Assembly: GCF_900455735.1 (NCBI RefSeq)
Contig: NZ_UAUI01000012.1
Span: forward strand, 1 to 64,000
Length of the DNA stretch: 64,000 nucleotides
Source: Rhodococcus wratislaviensis
Lineage (GTDB): Bacteria > Actinomycetota > Actinomycetes > Mycobacteriales > Mycobacteriaceae
Direction: 5' to 3'
Numbering within the stretch: position 1 is the first letter of the stretch; each line of letters starts with the position of its first letter. Below the pieces are notes generated by a model, which was not told where the DNA came from, searched no databases, and saw only the letters and a program-made list of their open reading frames with translations. The translations under genes and the position numbers were made by a program. This document shows positions 27,934 to 36,420 of the stretch, in pieces.

Positions 27934-28367
27934 GGGTGGCGTTCTCCTTGGTGATGGGGTGGTGTGCCGTACCGGGACGCGGTGACCATCGCGATCGCGA
28001 CATCGGCCTCGTGCGAGATCGAGACGTGGAAATCGCCGAGCCCCTGCCGCTCGGCGAGGGCCGACGCGTTGCCGGACAGGCGCACTCCGCATCCGCCCCA
28101 GCTCTCGCGCCGGATCTCGATGGACTGCCACGGCAAGGCGACGTCCCTGGGTCGCAACACCTTGACCACGGCCTCCTTGGCCGCGAACCGGGCGGCCAGC
28201 CGTTGTGCCCGCGCAGGCCCTTCGCAGGTTTCCAGTTCGTGGGGCGTGAAGATTCTTGTCAGGTAGCGGTCGCCGAAACGCTCGACGCTGCTTCGCACGT
28301 GCCCGACCGTCATCACGTCGCACCCGATACGGGACTCGGGGATCGACGAGACAGAACCACCAGACAT
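27930..28367 (-). CDS. AcpS-type phosphopantetheinyl transferase
   Basis: Start ATG at 28367 has a strong AGGGGGAT ribosome site; the 145-residue product begins MSGGSVSSIPESRIG. The two AcpS signatures are present: I-G-C-D-V-M-T-V with the metal-binding Asp, and R-F-A-A-K-E-A-V-V-K with the Glu and Lys. A later H-V-S-I-S-H-E-A-D is the third conserved block. It should convert the apo carrier protein encoded immediately downstream into its holo form using CoA. A dedicated AcpS inside the operon means the pathway carries its own activation step. Confidence 0.9.
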   Translation of the reverse strand: MSGGSVSSIPESRIGCDVMTVGHVRSSVERFGDRYLTRIFTPHELETCEGPARAQRLAARFAAKEAVVKVLRPRDVALPWQSIEIRRESWGGCGVRLSGNASALAERQGLGDFHVSISHEADVAIAMVTASRYGTPPHHQGERHP

Positions 28368-28449
28368 CGATCCCCCTGCTCCAGTCTTCGACAGTCCCAC
28401 GTTCCGTGCCGGAAGCTGTCCTCAGCGACTCTCCAGCAAACCCTTCGAG

Positions 28450-28479
28450 AAGTTACCGCACACCGGCGATTCAAGACAA
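28450..28479 (-). promoter_or_regulatory. Candidate promoter of the aminoacyl-carrier operon
   Basis: On the minus strand TTGTCT (28479-28474), an 18-base spacer and TAACTT (28455-28450) could form the promoter of the six-gene operon, leaving a leader of about 80 bases. An inverted repeat, CACACCG (28459-28465) and CGGTGTG (28489-28495), overlaps the spacer and lies where a repressor would act. Matches to consensus are moderate and no start has been mapped. Confidence 0.33.
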
Positions 28480-28553
28480 GAGGTACTGCGGTGTGGGCAT
28501 AAACATACCCTGAGTCTGTAACGCTGTCTTCGCGACGCAATGAAACAGCAAAT

Positions 28554-28594
28554 GCGGCGCGAGCGATTCCTCCGAGAATTCGCCGTCGCGCCGC
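28554..28594 (-). terminator. Hairpin terminator candidate after the GAF-GGDEF-EAL gene
   Basis: A perfect 9-bp stem, GCGGCGCGA (28554-28562) with TCGCGCCGC (28586-28594), encloses a loop that can partly pair with itself. Read on the minus strand it begins 14 bases after the stop of the GAF-GGDEF-EAL gene and is followed by a T-rich stretch (ATTTGCTGTTTC). It would separate that gene from the downstream aminoacyl-carrier operon. Confidence 0.5.
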
Positions 28595-28607
28595 GCGGGT
28601 AGGCGAG

Positions 28608-30452
28608 CTACAGCCCGACCTCGATGGCTCCGGCCACCAGCAACTTGCCGATCTTCTCCGCCGAGACCGGTCGGCTGAACAGGAAGCCCTGCGCCCGATG
28701 ACATCCCATGTCGAGAAGTTGCCGGGCCGACTCGACGTTCTCGACGCCCTCCGCGACCAGCTCCAGGCCGAACGATTCGGCAAGGCCGATGATGGACTTC
28801 ACGATCGCCCGGTCCCCCGCATTGCTGTCGAGGTTCATCACGAAGCCCTTGTCGATCTTCAGCGTCCCGACCGGCAGCGCCTTGAGGTGGCTGAGGGAGC
28901 TGTACCCGGTGCCGAAGTCGTCGATCGCGACCTCGACATCCATCGCGTGCAGCCCTTCGAGCGCTTCACGCGTCCAGGTCAGGTCACTGAGCACAGCGTT
29001 CTCGGTGATCTCCAGGCACAGCGCGCCCTTCCGAAGGTCGAATTCCGTCAACGCATTCGCGACGACGTCGAGAAAATCCAGACCGGCCAACTGCCCCGGC
29101 GAGACGTTGACGCGGAGATCCAGATCCAGTTCGGGAACCTGCGACCGCCAGTCGGCCCACTGCCGGCAGGCCTTCCGGATCACCCAGCGCCCGAGCTCCC
29201 CCGCCACATTCGTCGCCTCGGCGACGTCGATGAACGACGCCGGCTGCAGCAACCCGAGCAGCGGGTGATTCCACCGCACCAGGGCCTCCACCCCGATGAT
29301 GCGGCCGGTCCGCAGGTCGACCTCGGGCTGGTACTCGAGGAACAGCGACTCGTCCGCGATGGCCGCACGCAGACTGAGCTCGATCATGTTGCGTTTCTCG
29401 CTCTCCTCCTGCATCTCGTCCGTGAAGACGCTGATCGCGTTACCGCCCTTGGTCTTCGCGACCATGACGGCCTGGTCGGCCTGGCTGAGAAGTGAACTTG
29501 TGGTGGCCTTACCCGGATATCCCGCCGCGACGCCGATGCTGACACTGCGACTGACGACCTCGCGGCCGAGACGCACCCGCTCGGTCACGACGTCGCGGAT
29601 GTGCTGCGCCCGCGCCTCCGCCTCCTCCAGACCTACCGATCCACCGAGCACGAGCACGAATTCGTCGCCGCCCAGCCTGGAGACGAGGTCGTCGGCTTCG
29701 CTGCTCGATCTGAGCCGGTCCGCGATCGTCGAGATGAACCCGTCGCCGGCTCCGTGACCGAAGAAGTCGTTGAGAGGCTTCAGCCGGTCCAGGTCGAGGA
29801 ACAGGATGGCGACCGGCCCGGGTTCGGACTCGGCGAGGCGGGTGTCCAGGTGGTGGTAGAGCGCGCGCCGGTTACTGAGTCCGGTGAGGGAATCGTGGTC
29901 GGCCGAGTAGCGCAACTGCTCTTCGACGACGATGCGCGCCTGGACCTGGGCGAGCAGCGCGGCGATGGCCTTGAGGACGTCGAGTTCCGGCGGGGTCCAG
30001 TCGCGGTCGCCGAACTTGATGAATCCGAGCGTGCCCGTCGTCGTGTCACCGGACAGCAGCGGAACGGCCGCGAGCGACACCTGCGGCACCCCGGACGCCT
30101 CGCGGACCCGCTCGTTGTAATCCGGACCGGACACCTCCGGACGGAAGATGGCCACTTCCTTCTGGTGCTCGATCTGGGCGAACGTCGAGTCGGCGTCCTT
30201 GAAATAGACGACGCCGAGCGGGTCGGGGTCGGGGATGAAGGGCCGCAGCGGGTATTCCGCGACCAGGACTGTCGCCGCGATCTCGTGGTCGGTGAACCTG
30301 AGGAAGCTGGTGTCGACCTCGAAGTGCTCCACGAGATCCTGCAACACGCGGGTGGCCACGTTTCTGAACGAGACCGCATCGACGGGCGTGAGCCGGGACG
30401 CCACGGTTGTCACCAGGGTCTCGAGCTTTTCGGTTTGCTTCTCGGTGTTCAC
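28608..30452 (-). CDS. GAF-GGDEF-EAL c-di-GMP protein, Rv1354c-like
   Basis: A GTG at 30452 with AGGAGG six bases upstream starts a soluble 614-residue protein. It has an N-terminal GAF sensor domain (about 1-165), a GGDEF domain with intact R-L-G-G-D-E-F near residue 257, and an EAL domain with E-A-L-V-R-W-N-H-P near 389, followed by D-D-F-G-T-G-Y-S-S-L and V-A-E-G-V-E-N. Both catalytic centres look active, so it can probably make and degrade c-di-GMP, with GAF setting the balance. Length, domain order and the neighbouring Rv1355c-type gene match M. tuberculosis Rv1354c. No membrane segments. Confidence 0.92.
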   Translation of the reverse strand: MNTEKQTEKLETLVTTVASRLTPVDAVSFRNVATRVLQDLVEHFEVDTSFLRFTDHEIAATVLVAEYPLRPFIPDPDPLGVVYFKDADSTFAQIEHQKEVAIFRPEVSGPDYNERVREASGVPQVSLAAVPLLSGDTTTGTLGFIKFGDRDWTPPELDVLKAIAALLAQVQARIVVEEQLRYSADHDSLTGLSNRRALYHHLDTRLAESEPGPVAILFLDLDRLKPLNDFFGHGAGDGFISTIADRLRSSSEADDLVSRLGGDEFVLVLGGSVGLEEAEARAQHIRDVVTERVRLGREVVSRSVSIGVAAGYPGKATTSSLLSQADQAVMVAKTKGGNAISVFTDEMQEESEKRNMIELSLRAAIADESLFLEYQPEVDLRTGRIIGVEALVRWNHPLLGLLQPASFIDVAEATNVAGELGRWVIRKACRQWADWRSQVPELDLDLRVNVSPGQLAGLDFLDVVANALTEFDLRKGALCLEITENAVLSDLTWTREALEGLHAMDVEVAIDDFGTGYSSLSHLKALPVGTLKIDKGFVMNLDSNAGDRAIVKSIIGLAESFGLELVAEGVENVESARQLLDMGCHRAQGFLFSRPVSAEKIGKLLVAGAIEVGL

Positions 30453-30466
30453 TGGCCCTCCTGTCC

Positions 30467-32596
30467 TTACGATATCCGCCTGCGAACCCGGTCGGCGAGG
30501 CGCTCGCTCCGAACCGACGGGCCCGGCGCATGGCTGAGCCGTAACACCATGGCGAGCGCTTCACCTGCCTTCGCTCCGACGACGTCGAACAGTTCCTCCC
30601 GCAGCCTCTCCAATGGTGCCTCATACCGTGGTGAGAGTTGCTCGAGTTCCGCACTTTCCACACCGTAGAGAAACACCGGTGAAATCGGCTGGACGGCGAG
30701 TCCGAGCGCCTGGGCGTGGATCCACACGCTCTCGGTCGCCTCACCGCCGCGCACGTAGTCCCGAGGGGTGCTGCCGGCAATCGCGACGACCGCGACGGCC
30801 GAACTCGACGCGACGCGGTCCGCGGTGGACTTGCCGAGGGCGCGTCCCGCGTCCTGTGCGCCGAGTCGTTCCATGACCTCGGGTCTCCGCAGCAGCGCGA
30901 GGGTCGACAATTCCGCCGAATCGAGTTCGAGTGCGCGAACGTCGATGCCGGTCTCGACCGAATCCAGGGGCGGCCACCGCAACTCGCCGATCATTTCGCG
31001 GTGCAGGGTCGGCGTGAGGAATCGGATGCGGTCCGACTCCGCGAGAATGGCGCCGATCGTCGCGACGTCGTCCCGGTCGGTGACCAGGCAGAGGCGTGCA
31101 CCCTCGCGAGATGCCGCCTCCGCGAGAAGTCCCGCCTGCGTGTCGTCCAACGGCCGGGGCACGCCCGGCCTGCGATTGGTGGTCCGGTCGAGCATCTGCT
31201 CGTAGCGGTCGGTGAGTTCCCGGTCGTTGCCGCTGCCGAACGTCATCGTGGCGACGGGAAGTCCACGGTCCCCGTCGTGGACCGTCACGGCGCCGAGCAG
31301 TCCCGCGGCCGACGCGGCGATCCGGGCGTTGTGCAGCGCGGCGCCGACTGCGACACAACTGCCGCGGTACCCGACGTCCATGGCCGTCGTATGTTCCGGG
31401 GCCACGGAGATGGTCAGCCCCACCTCGTCCGCCGCGATCGTCCACGGCTGGACGTTGCCGCCGGACGGCGCGCGGGACGCGGCATGCACGATCGCGTCGA
31501 CGGGGTCGTGCGAGACCGCTGCGGGCACGGCACGATTCGCGGGCTGCTCCGGTAGATCGTGCGGTCTCGGCGGATCGGTGAGGGCATCGAGATGCCGATC
31601 CAGATCCATGCGGCACCGACCCGACGAGAGCGGCTGTCCGAGTCCGATGCGCCGCACCGCCGCCGCGACCTCCGCCCCGCCGAGCAGCACCTCGCCTCCG
31701 AGCTGAGGCCACGTGGAGATGGTTTCGTCCACCTCCACCAACGATGCCGCCATCGTCGCCGACAGCTGTCCCGCGTCGAGAATCCGGAGGACCAGCGGAA
31801 TCTTGTCCCGCGAGCCGAGCCCCGCCAGCGATTCCACGTCGACATCACCGATCACTCCGTGGAAGACCGGCCGATCGGGTTCGAGGTCGAATCGCTCGAC
31901 GTCCAGCAGACCCCGGTCGCTGGTCGCCATCAGCACCGGCAATCCCCTCCGCCTGGCCTCCCGTCGCAGGGACACCTTGACGTCGAGGGAGTCGCATTCG
32001 TCGATCACCACGTCCGTGCCGTCCAGGAATTCGGCCACCGACCCGGTGTCGAGACCGTCCTCCCATAACGTCACCGTGACGTAGGGGTCGATCTCCGCGA
32101 TCCTGCGGGCAGCGACCACAGACTTGTTCACGCCGAGATCCAGAACCGTTCCGGGAACCCGATTCAGGTTGGACAGTTCGAGGGTGTCGAAGTCCGCGAG
32201 CCGCAGGCTCCCACACGCACCTTCCAGCGTGAGGGCCAACGCGACCGCGTGACCGACGCTCAGACCGACGATCCCGACGGTCACGTCCCTGAGGCGTTCC
32301 TGCTCCTGCACGGTGATCTTGTTCCGATTCCGGTCCAGCCGCAGCAGCCGGAACGATACGGGGCCGAGCAGACGCACCACGGTCCGTCGCCACGAGTAGT
32401 ACGCCCACACCGGAGCCTCGTCCAGCACACCGGGTCCCGGCGTGGGCACGAGGGAACGGAGACTGTCGAACTGTTGGCCGAGCCGATCGACGAAGACTAC
32501 CGCGGGGTCGCGGCGGAGACGGTCGAGTACCGCCGCGTCCCCGGAGTGGCCCTCGTCGAGCAGCAGGGCGGTGTACTCACCGCGGGATTCGTTCAC
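30467..32596 (-). CDS. Rv1355c family protein: ThiF/E1-like domain fused to nitroreductase-like domain
   Basis: The 709-residue protein begins with about 90 residues of unknown type. A ThiF/MoeB/E1 Rossmann domain follows (V-G-I-V-G-L-S-V-G-H, then A-D-F-D-T-L-E-L-S-N-L-N-R near 155), and the C-terminal half is a nitroreductase-like domain with A-S-R-A-P-S-G-G-N-V-Q-P-W near 400, the usual FMN-contact segment. E1-like domains adenylate a C-terminal carboxylate; the glycine loop here (GLSVGH) departs from the common GxGGxG. The combination and its position next to a GAF-GGDEF-EAL gene match M. tuberculosis Rv1355c, whose biochemical role is not established. It overlaps the upstream gene by 4 bases and lies 14 bases before the c-di-GMP gene. 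Confidence 0.85.
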   Translation of the reverse strand: MNESRGEYTALLLDEGHSGDAAVLDRLRRDPAVVFVDRLGQQFDSLRSLVPTPGPGVLDEAPVWAYYSWRRTVVRLLGPVSFRLLRLDRNRNKITVQEQERLRDVTVGIVGLSVGHAVALALTLEGACGSLRLADFDTLELSNLNRVPGTVLDLGVNKSVVAARRIAEIDPYVTVTLWEDGLDTGSVAEFLDGTDVVIDECDSLDVKVSLRREARRRGLPVLMATSDRGLLDVERFDLEPDRPVFHGVIGDVDVESLAGLGSRDKIPLVLRILDAGQLSATMAASLVEVDETISTWPQLGGEVLLGGAEVAAAVRRIGLGQPLSSGRCRMDLDRHLDALTDPPRPHDLPEQPANRAVPAAVSHDPVDAIVHAASRAPSGGNVQPWTIAADEVGLTISVAPEHTTAMDVGYRGSCVAVGAALHNARIAASAAGLLGAVTVHDGDRGLPVATMTFGSGNDRELTDRYEQMLDRTTNRRPGVPRPLDDTQAGLLAEAASREGARLCLVTDRDDVATIGAILAESDRIRFLTPTLHREMIGELRWPPLDSVETGIDVRALELDSAELSTLALLRRPEVMERLGAQDAGRALGKSTADRVASSSAVAVVAIAGSTPRDYVRGGEATESVWIHAQALGLAVQPISPVFLYGVESAELEQLSPRYEAPLERLREELFDVVGAKAGEALAMVLRLSHAPGPSVRSERLADRVRRRIS

Positions 32597-33369
32597 GAGA
32601 CGCTCCGCATCGGCCGGACGACGTTTCCTCCCGTCCCCGTCGCGATGCCTGCCGACGGCGTCGGTCGGGACGTCGTGAGTAACAGTTGGGCCAGCTGCAT
32701 GGATTCGGCGCGGCCCCTGCGCCTACTCCGATCCCACCACATCAGCCGCGTCTCGTAGCGGTCATCCGGATAGGGCACGGGAGCAATATGGTCGGCCACT
32801 ACCCCACCGGTGGTTCGCCACGTGTCCAGGACGTGGGAGGCGGCGGTCGCGAGCATGAACTGGACGTCGAGCAGATCCATCGAGAAGGTGGCGAAACGGC
32901 CCAGTGCACCGACGAGTTCACCCCGCCGGGAGGCCGTGTCCGCCACCCATGCACCCTTCGCCTCCACGACACCGAACGGCAACCGGTCCTCGATCATCCG
33001 GCGGACGGCGGGAGCGCCGGGATCGGTTCCCCATTCCGTGATCGCGTGCGCCTGATCAGCGACAAGATACGGCCCCTGGGCGCGGACGCCGGCCGCGACC
33101 GTGCCGTTCGAGTCGATGGCGACGAAGAAGAGTGCGGTGGTGTCGCCGGCCTGAATCTGGCGGTACTCGAGCGCCTTCTCGGCCCCGTACTTGCGATAGC
33201 CCGCGACCGCTCCCTCGAGATATTCTTCCCAGAGCGTCGGCTCGTCGGCGGGCCGGGCGACGACGAAGCGACACTCCGCCCGCGGATCCCACACACTCAG
33301 AGTTCGATCGAGTATGGTCTCCGTCGACCGTACATCCATCTGCGGGTTCGTCAGCTGTTCAACAGGCAT
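32593..33369 (-). CDS. GNAT-like/autoinducer-synthase-like protein of unknown substrate
   Basis: I chose the ATG at 33369 (MPVEQLTNPQ) with GGGA five bases upstream; ATG at 33381 is the alternative. The 258-residue product is soluble. An N-terminal part with C-R-F-V-V-A-R-P-A is followed by F-F-V-A-I-D-S-N-G-T-V-A-A-G-V-R, resembling the central strands of GNAT or FeeM/LuxI-type N-acyl synthases. I see no complete acetyl-CoA loop, so this is only a fold-level guess. It overlaps the E1/nitroreductase gene by ATGA, so the three genes form one operon. It may make or modify a small molecule used by that protein (inference). Confidence 0.6.
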   Translation of the reverse strand: MPVEQLTNPQMDVRSTETILDRTLSVWDPRAECRFVVARPADEPTLWEEYLEGAVAGYRKYGAEKALEYRQIQAGDTTALFFVAIDSNGTVAAGVRAQGPYLVADQAHAITEWGTDPGAPAVRRMIEDRLPFGVVEAKGAWVADTASRRGELVGALGRFATFSMDLLDVQFMLATAASHVLDTWRTTGGVVADHIAPVPYPDDRYETRLMWWDRSRRRGRAESMQLAQLLLTTSRPTPSAGIATGTGGNVVRPMRSVS

Positions 33370-33563
33370 TGGTATTCCCATCGGGCGTCGGTGCGGCAAT
33401 TCCGGGGACTCACGGGTTACGTAAAGACCCCAAGAACTGGACACACGAACACCCGGTCACAGCCCCGCGGCTACCCATTTTCCGCGTTTACTCCGGATTT
33501 GTCACCTGTGATGCCACAAATGGGCCCAAAAACAAACTTCAGGTCGGTAAGTTCCGCCTGTTA

Positions 33564-33989
33564 TTAGCTGAGGGAAATGAACAGCTCGACGCTGCTCGGC
33601 GCGCGAAAGACCTCGATCTCCTCCGCGTAGGCACGCTCGATGCGCCCTTCCTTCTCCGCCAGCTCGGCCTGAATCCACACGTCCTCGATCGGGTCGGACG
33701 ACCGCCCGTCGGGGGTGAACTTGGCGAAGTAGCCGGACGGGACGCGCACCAGCACGTCGCCGATGTCGAGGTGATCGAGGTCGATGCAGCGGTATCCGAT
33801 CACCGCGGTCCATCCCAGATCCGGGACGGCGACGTAGACGGTGGTCAGTTCCTCGACCCCTCGCTGCTGGACACGCTCACGCGTGAACTTCATCAGGTCG
33901 GTGGCGTGCGCCGAGGGACCCAGTTCTATGCGCGGCAGAGTGAGCCCACCGAAGTCGGTCGACTCACGCTTGACGATCTCGAAACTCAT
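33564..33989 (-). CDS. GyrI-like/AraC effector-binding-domain protein (copy 2)
   Basis: The 141-residue soluble protein matches the stand-alone effector-binding fold found in GyrI and the C-termini of BmrR and AraC-type regulators. Features are V-I-G-Y-R-C-I-D mid-protein, V-P-S-G-Y-F-A-K-F-T (the usual P-x-G-x-Y-A-x-F strand) and a late E-I-E-V-F-R segment with the acidic residue that contacts cationic ligands. There is no DNA-binding domain. It overlaps its paralogue upstream by 4 bases (ATGA). Such proteins bind small hydrophobic cations or act as ligand buffers; the ligand here is unknown. Confidence 0.72.
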   Translation of the reverse strand: MSFEIVKRESTDFGGLTLPRIELGPSAHATDLMKFTRERVQQRGVEELTTVYVAVPDLGWTAVIGYRCIDLDHLDIGDVLVRVPSGYFAKFTPDGRSSDPIEDVWIQAELAEKEGRIERAYAEEIEVFRAPSSVELFISLS

Positions 33990-34450
33990 TGCTGCCCCTG
34001 CCTGGTGGCGGGTGGCACTATCGCCACGTACAGATCGATCCCGAATGCGTGCGGGTAGAACTCGAAATCACCGGTGTAGGACCGCTGAATTTGATGCGAT
34101 TCCTCCGCGTCGCGAATCTGCCCCCAGAGGGCGTCGAAGAGATCGGGAAACGTTCCGACCGAGGAGAATTTGGCATACGTTCCCGCAGGAATCCGCGACA
34201 CCAGATGCCCGCGTCCGACCTGATCGAGAGAGGAGCACTCATAGCCGACGATTTGTGTGTAGTACGAATTGATCTCGGGCGCGTGGTCGACATAGGCGGA
34301 GGCCAGAGGCCGATCCACGTTCTGCGATAGAAGAGTCGACCACGTCTTTTCGAGAGCCTTGTCGCGGGCTTCTCCGAGCGCCCGCTTGGGGCTACGGACG
34401 GCCAGTCCAGCGACCAGCGTCTCTTCGCGTTCGACAATGACGAACGGCAT
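33986..34450 (-). CDS. GyrI-like/AraC effector-binding-domain protein (copy 1)
   Basis: The 154-residue soluble protein is paralogous to the next gene. It has I-V-G-Y-E-C-S-S mid-protein, I-P-A-G-T-Y-A-K-F-S and a late D-F-E-F-Y-P, the strand pattern of the effector-binding fold. It lacks any DNA-binding part. Two different copies translated in tandem suggest a heterodimer, since this fold dimerises or forms duplicated barrels (inference). A poorly conserved 360-bp AT-rich region lies upstream and probably holds the promoter. The closest functional relatives cannot be named from sequence alone. Confidence 0.72.
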   Translation of the reverse strand: MPFVIVEREETLVAGLAVRSPKRALGEARDKALEKTWSTLLSQNVDRPLASAYVDHAPEINSYYTQIVGYECSSLDQVGRGHLVSRIPAGTYAKFSSVGTFPDLFDALWGQIRDAEESHQIQRSYTGDFEFYPHAFGIDLYVAIVPPATRQGQQ

Positions 34451-34810
34451 CGGGCACCCTCCGATGTCATCGGCTCATTGGGCTGGCAATGGCGGTTATC
34501 TTTCGACCACCCGGAAATTCGGGGGACGAGATTTCACAATACATCCTCCGGTAACCCAAGACGGCGTCATTGGCCTCGCAAAGCCCAGTGCCTAACTGGG
34601 CAAACCACGGCGGTACCGACGCATTCCTTTCAACTAGGATGTGGAACCGTTTTGTCTGGCAAAGTACATACTCAAAGTATTTTTTGGCCGATTCTATTGG
34701 ATTCGAGGTGTGTTTAATGCGAATGCCCGACTCCAGCCTGTGACACACCTAACAATGTGGCGACGATCCCGCACCTGGTCGCGGAAACCTCTTCCCGCGG
34801 AAGCGGTTTT
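34451..34810. other. 360-bp AT-rich gene-free region
   Basis: No convincing gene is found. Base composition is clearly lower in GC than the flanks. An ATACT-CAA-AGTAT palindrome (34668-34680) sits beside a T-run, a plausible regulator site for the minus-strand effector-binding pair or a trace of acquired DNA. A 93-codon minus frame (34467-34748) lacks a ribosome site and recognisable domains, so it is not called. Confidence 0.4.
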
Positions 34811-35453
34811 CTAGCGCAGCAGGCGCCGGGATGCGAACTGGCGAAAATACACGAGCTTCGACGGCTCGACCAGTCCGGGAAGAATGAAGTACCAGACCCG
34901 TTCCATGCGACGGGGAAGATCGTCGAAGGCGCCGGTCGCGGTCGCGACCACGTGGGCCCCCAGCAGCGACCCGAGCAGGAATGTGGACAGAGTTCCCGTG
35001 GAGACGTCGTCTTCCGCGAGGACGTCGCCCTCCTCGACCGCTCGTGCCACGAGTCGTTCGAAACCCTGCTGCCACGAGGAGACCACGTTGCCGTGCGTCC
35101 CCTGGTAGTCGCCGATCTCGTGCTGCAGTCGCAGCATCGCCGCGACGATCGGGTCGGAACTCGCCGCCTCGATCGCCACGTAGGACAAGGCGACGAGCGC
35201 TTCCAGTGCCGGCGTCGGCCCGTCGCTGACGGACGTCATTCCGGCGGTGAGCCGGATCTGCCCCTCGTCGATGACACCGCGGGCCAGGTCTTCCTTGGAA
35301 CTGAAGTGGAAAATAGAGCGCGCCTTTGGTCACACCCGACTGCTCGATGATCTCGTTCAGACCCGCATTGGCGTAGCCGAGCCGCAAGAAGACGTCGGCC
35401 GCCGCCATGAGGACCGAAGCCCGAGTTACCTCTGCTCGAACCTGTCTCGCCAT
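34811..35453 (-). pseudogene. TetR regulator resembling gamma-butyrolactone receptors, frameshifted
   Basis: Translation from ATG at 35453 (ribosome site GGGAGG) gives MARQVRAEVTRASVLMAAA, a perfect TetR helix-turn-helix start of the ArpA/ScbR type, up to S-G-V-T-K-G-A-L-Y-F. There the frame breaks: one extra base at about 35308-35309 turns the expected H-F-S-S-K-E-D-L-A into P-L-Q-F-Q-G. In the neighbouring frame H-F-S-S-K-E-D-L-A continues without interruption into a C-terminal ligand domain (G-D-Y-Q-G-T-H-G-N-V-V-S-S-W) down to the stop at 34811. Removing one base restores about 213 residues. It is either a recent pseudogene or a sequencing error. Intact relatives repress secondary-metabolite genes until a signalling lactone binds. 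Confidence 0.82.
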
Positions 35454-35567
35454 CGACTGCCTCCCGAACAACCCCCCCGACGGGGCGCGCAAACTCCAGC
35501 GAACCCTAGCACTTGACAGGCGCAGCCCTAGTGAAGTTGAACCGCGAGTCGGAAAACGAGAACACGT

Positions 35568-36260
35568 TCACTGAGGTGTCGTGCGGGGCCGATCGGTGCC
35601 CAGCTGGGGATCCGCCTCGAGATTGGTCAACCCGTTCCAGCACAGGTTGACCAGATGCGCGGCGACGACCTCCTTCGGAGGCGTCCGCTCGTCCAGCCAC
35701 CACGTCGCGGTGGTGGACACCATTCCGACCAGCGCCTGCGCGTAGAGCAGGGCCAGATCGGGATTGAAGCCACGCCGTGAAAAATCGCCGGCGAGGATGT
35801 GCCCGACCTGACCGATGGCCTCGTTGAGCAGGCTCGAATACGTTCCGTCCGGTGCCGCCACCGGAGAGTCGCGGACGAGGATGCGGAATCCGTCGGTGTG
35901 CTCCTCCACATAGGTCAGCAGCGCCAGCGCCACCCGCTCGACCCGGACCCGGGAGCGGTTCTGCTTCAGCGACGACGTCACCATCTCCAGCAGCCGCGAC
36001 ATCTCCCGATCCACGACCACGGCATAGAGGCCCTCTTTGCCGCCGAAGTGTTCGTAGACGACCGGCTTGGAGACGTGCGCCCGCTGTGCGATCTCCTCGA
36101 TCGACGTCGCCTCGTAGCCTCGCTCGGCGAACAGGGCGCGACCGATCTCGATCAACTGCTCGCGGCGTTGCGTACCGGTCATCCGGGTGCGGACCGCCCT
36201 CTCGGGGGTCGCGTCCACGTCCGTGGGTCGGGGCACCGAGGCACCATCCTTTCCTGACAC
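35568..36260 (-). CDS. TetR family regulator, Rv1019-like
   Basis: The 230-residue protein has a TetR N-terminal DNA-binding domain (R-R-E-Q-L-I-E-I-G-R-A-L-F-A-E-R-G-Y, then V-S-K-P-V-V-Y-E-H-F) and a helical ligand domain. The first 26 residues are low-complexity, so ATG at 36182 (MTGTQRREQ) may be the true start. Its position between mfd/mazG on one side and tRNA-Gln/glmU/prs on the other matches M. tuberculosis Rv1019, with a 13-kb insertion here on the mfd side. Ligand and targets are unknown; autoregulation is usual for the family. Confidence 0.87.
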   Translation of the reverse strand: MSGKDGASVPRPTDVDATPERAVRTRMTGTQRREQLIEIGRALFAERGYEATSIEEIAQRAHVSKPVVYEHFGGKEGLYAVVVDREMSRLLEMVTSSLKQNRSRVRVERVALALLTYVEEHTDGFRILVRDSPVAAPDGTYSSLLNEAIGQVGHILAGDFSRRGFNPDLALLYAQALVGMVSTTATWWLDERTPPKEVVAAHLVNLCWNGLTNLEADPQLGTDRPRTTPQ

Positions 36261-36420
36261 TCGCGACGATGAAGTGCCGCGGGCAGCGTCGAAACACTGC
36301 AGGTAGCACCCACTCTATCGGGGCGTTCGAGACAAATTTCCGCAGCGGTTCGACGGGCGGCGGGTCGGCATGCGAGGATTCTCTCGCGCAAACGGGCGTG
36401 ACACCCCGTGTGTGTGGCAA

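Noticed and set aside
33480-33530. ATTTGT/ACAAAT inverted repeat between the GNAT-like and effector-binding genes
   Set aside because: Only 6-bp arms with a long spacer and no repeat elsewhere; too weak to call as an operator or terminator.
34467-34748. 93-codon minus-strand frame in the AT-rich gap
   Set aside because: No ribosome site, no recognisable domain, and it lies in a region that looks regulatory; open frames occur by chance here.
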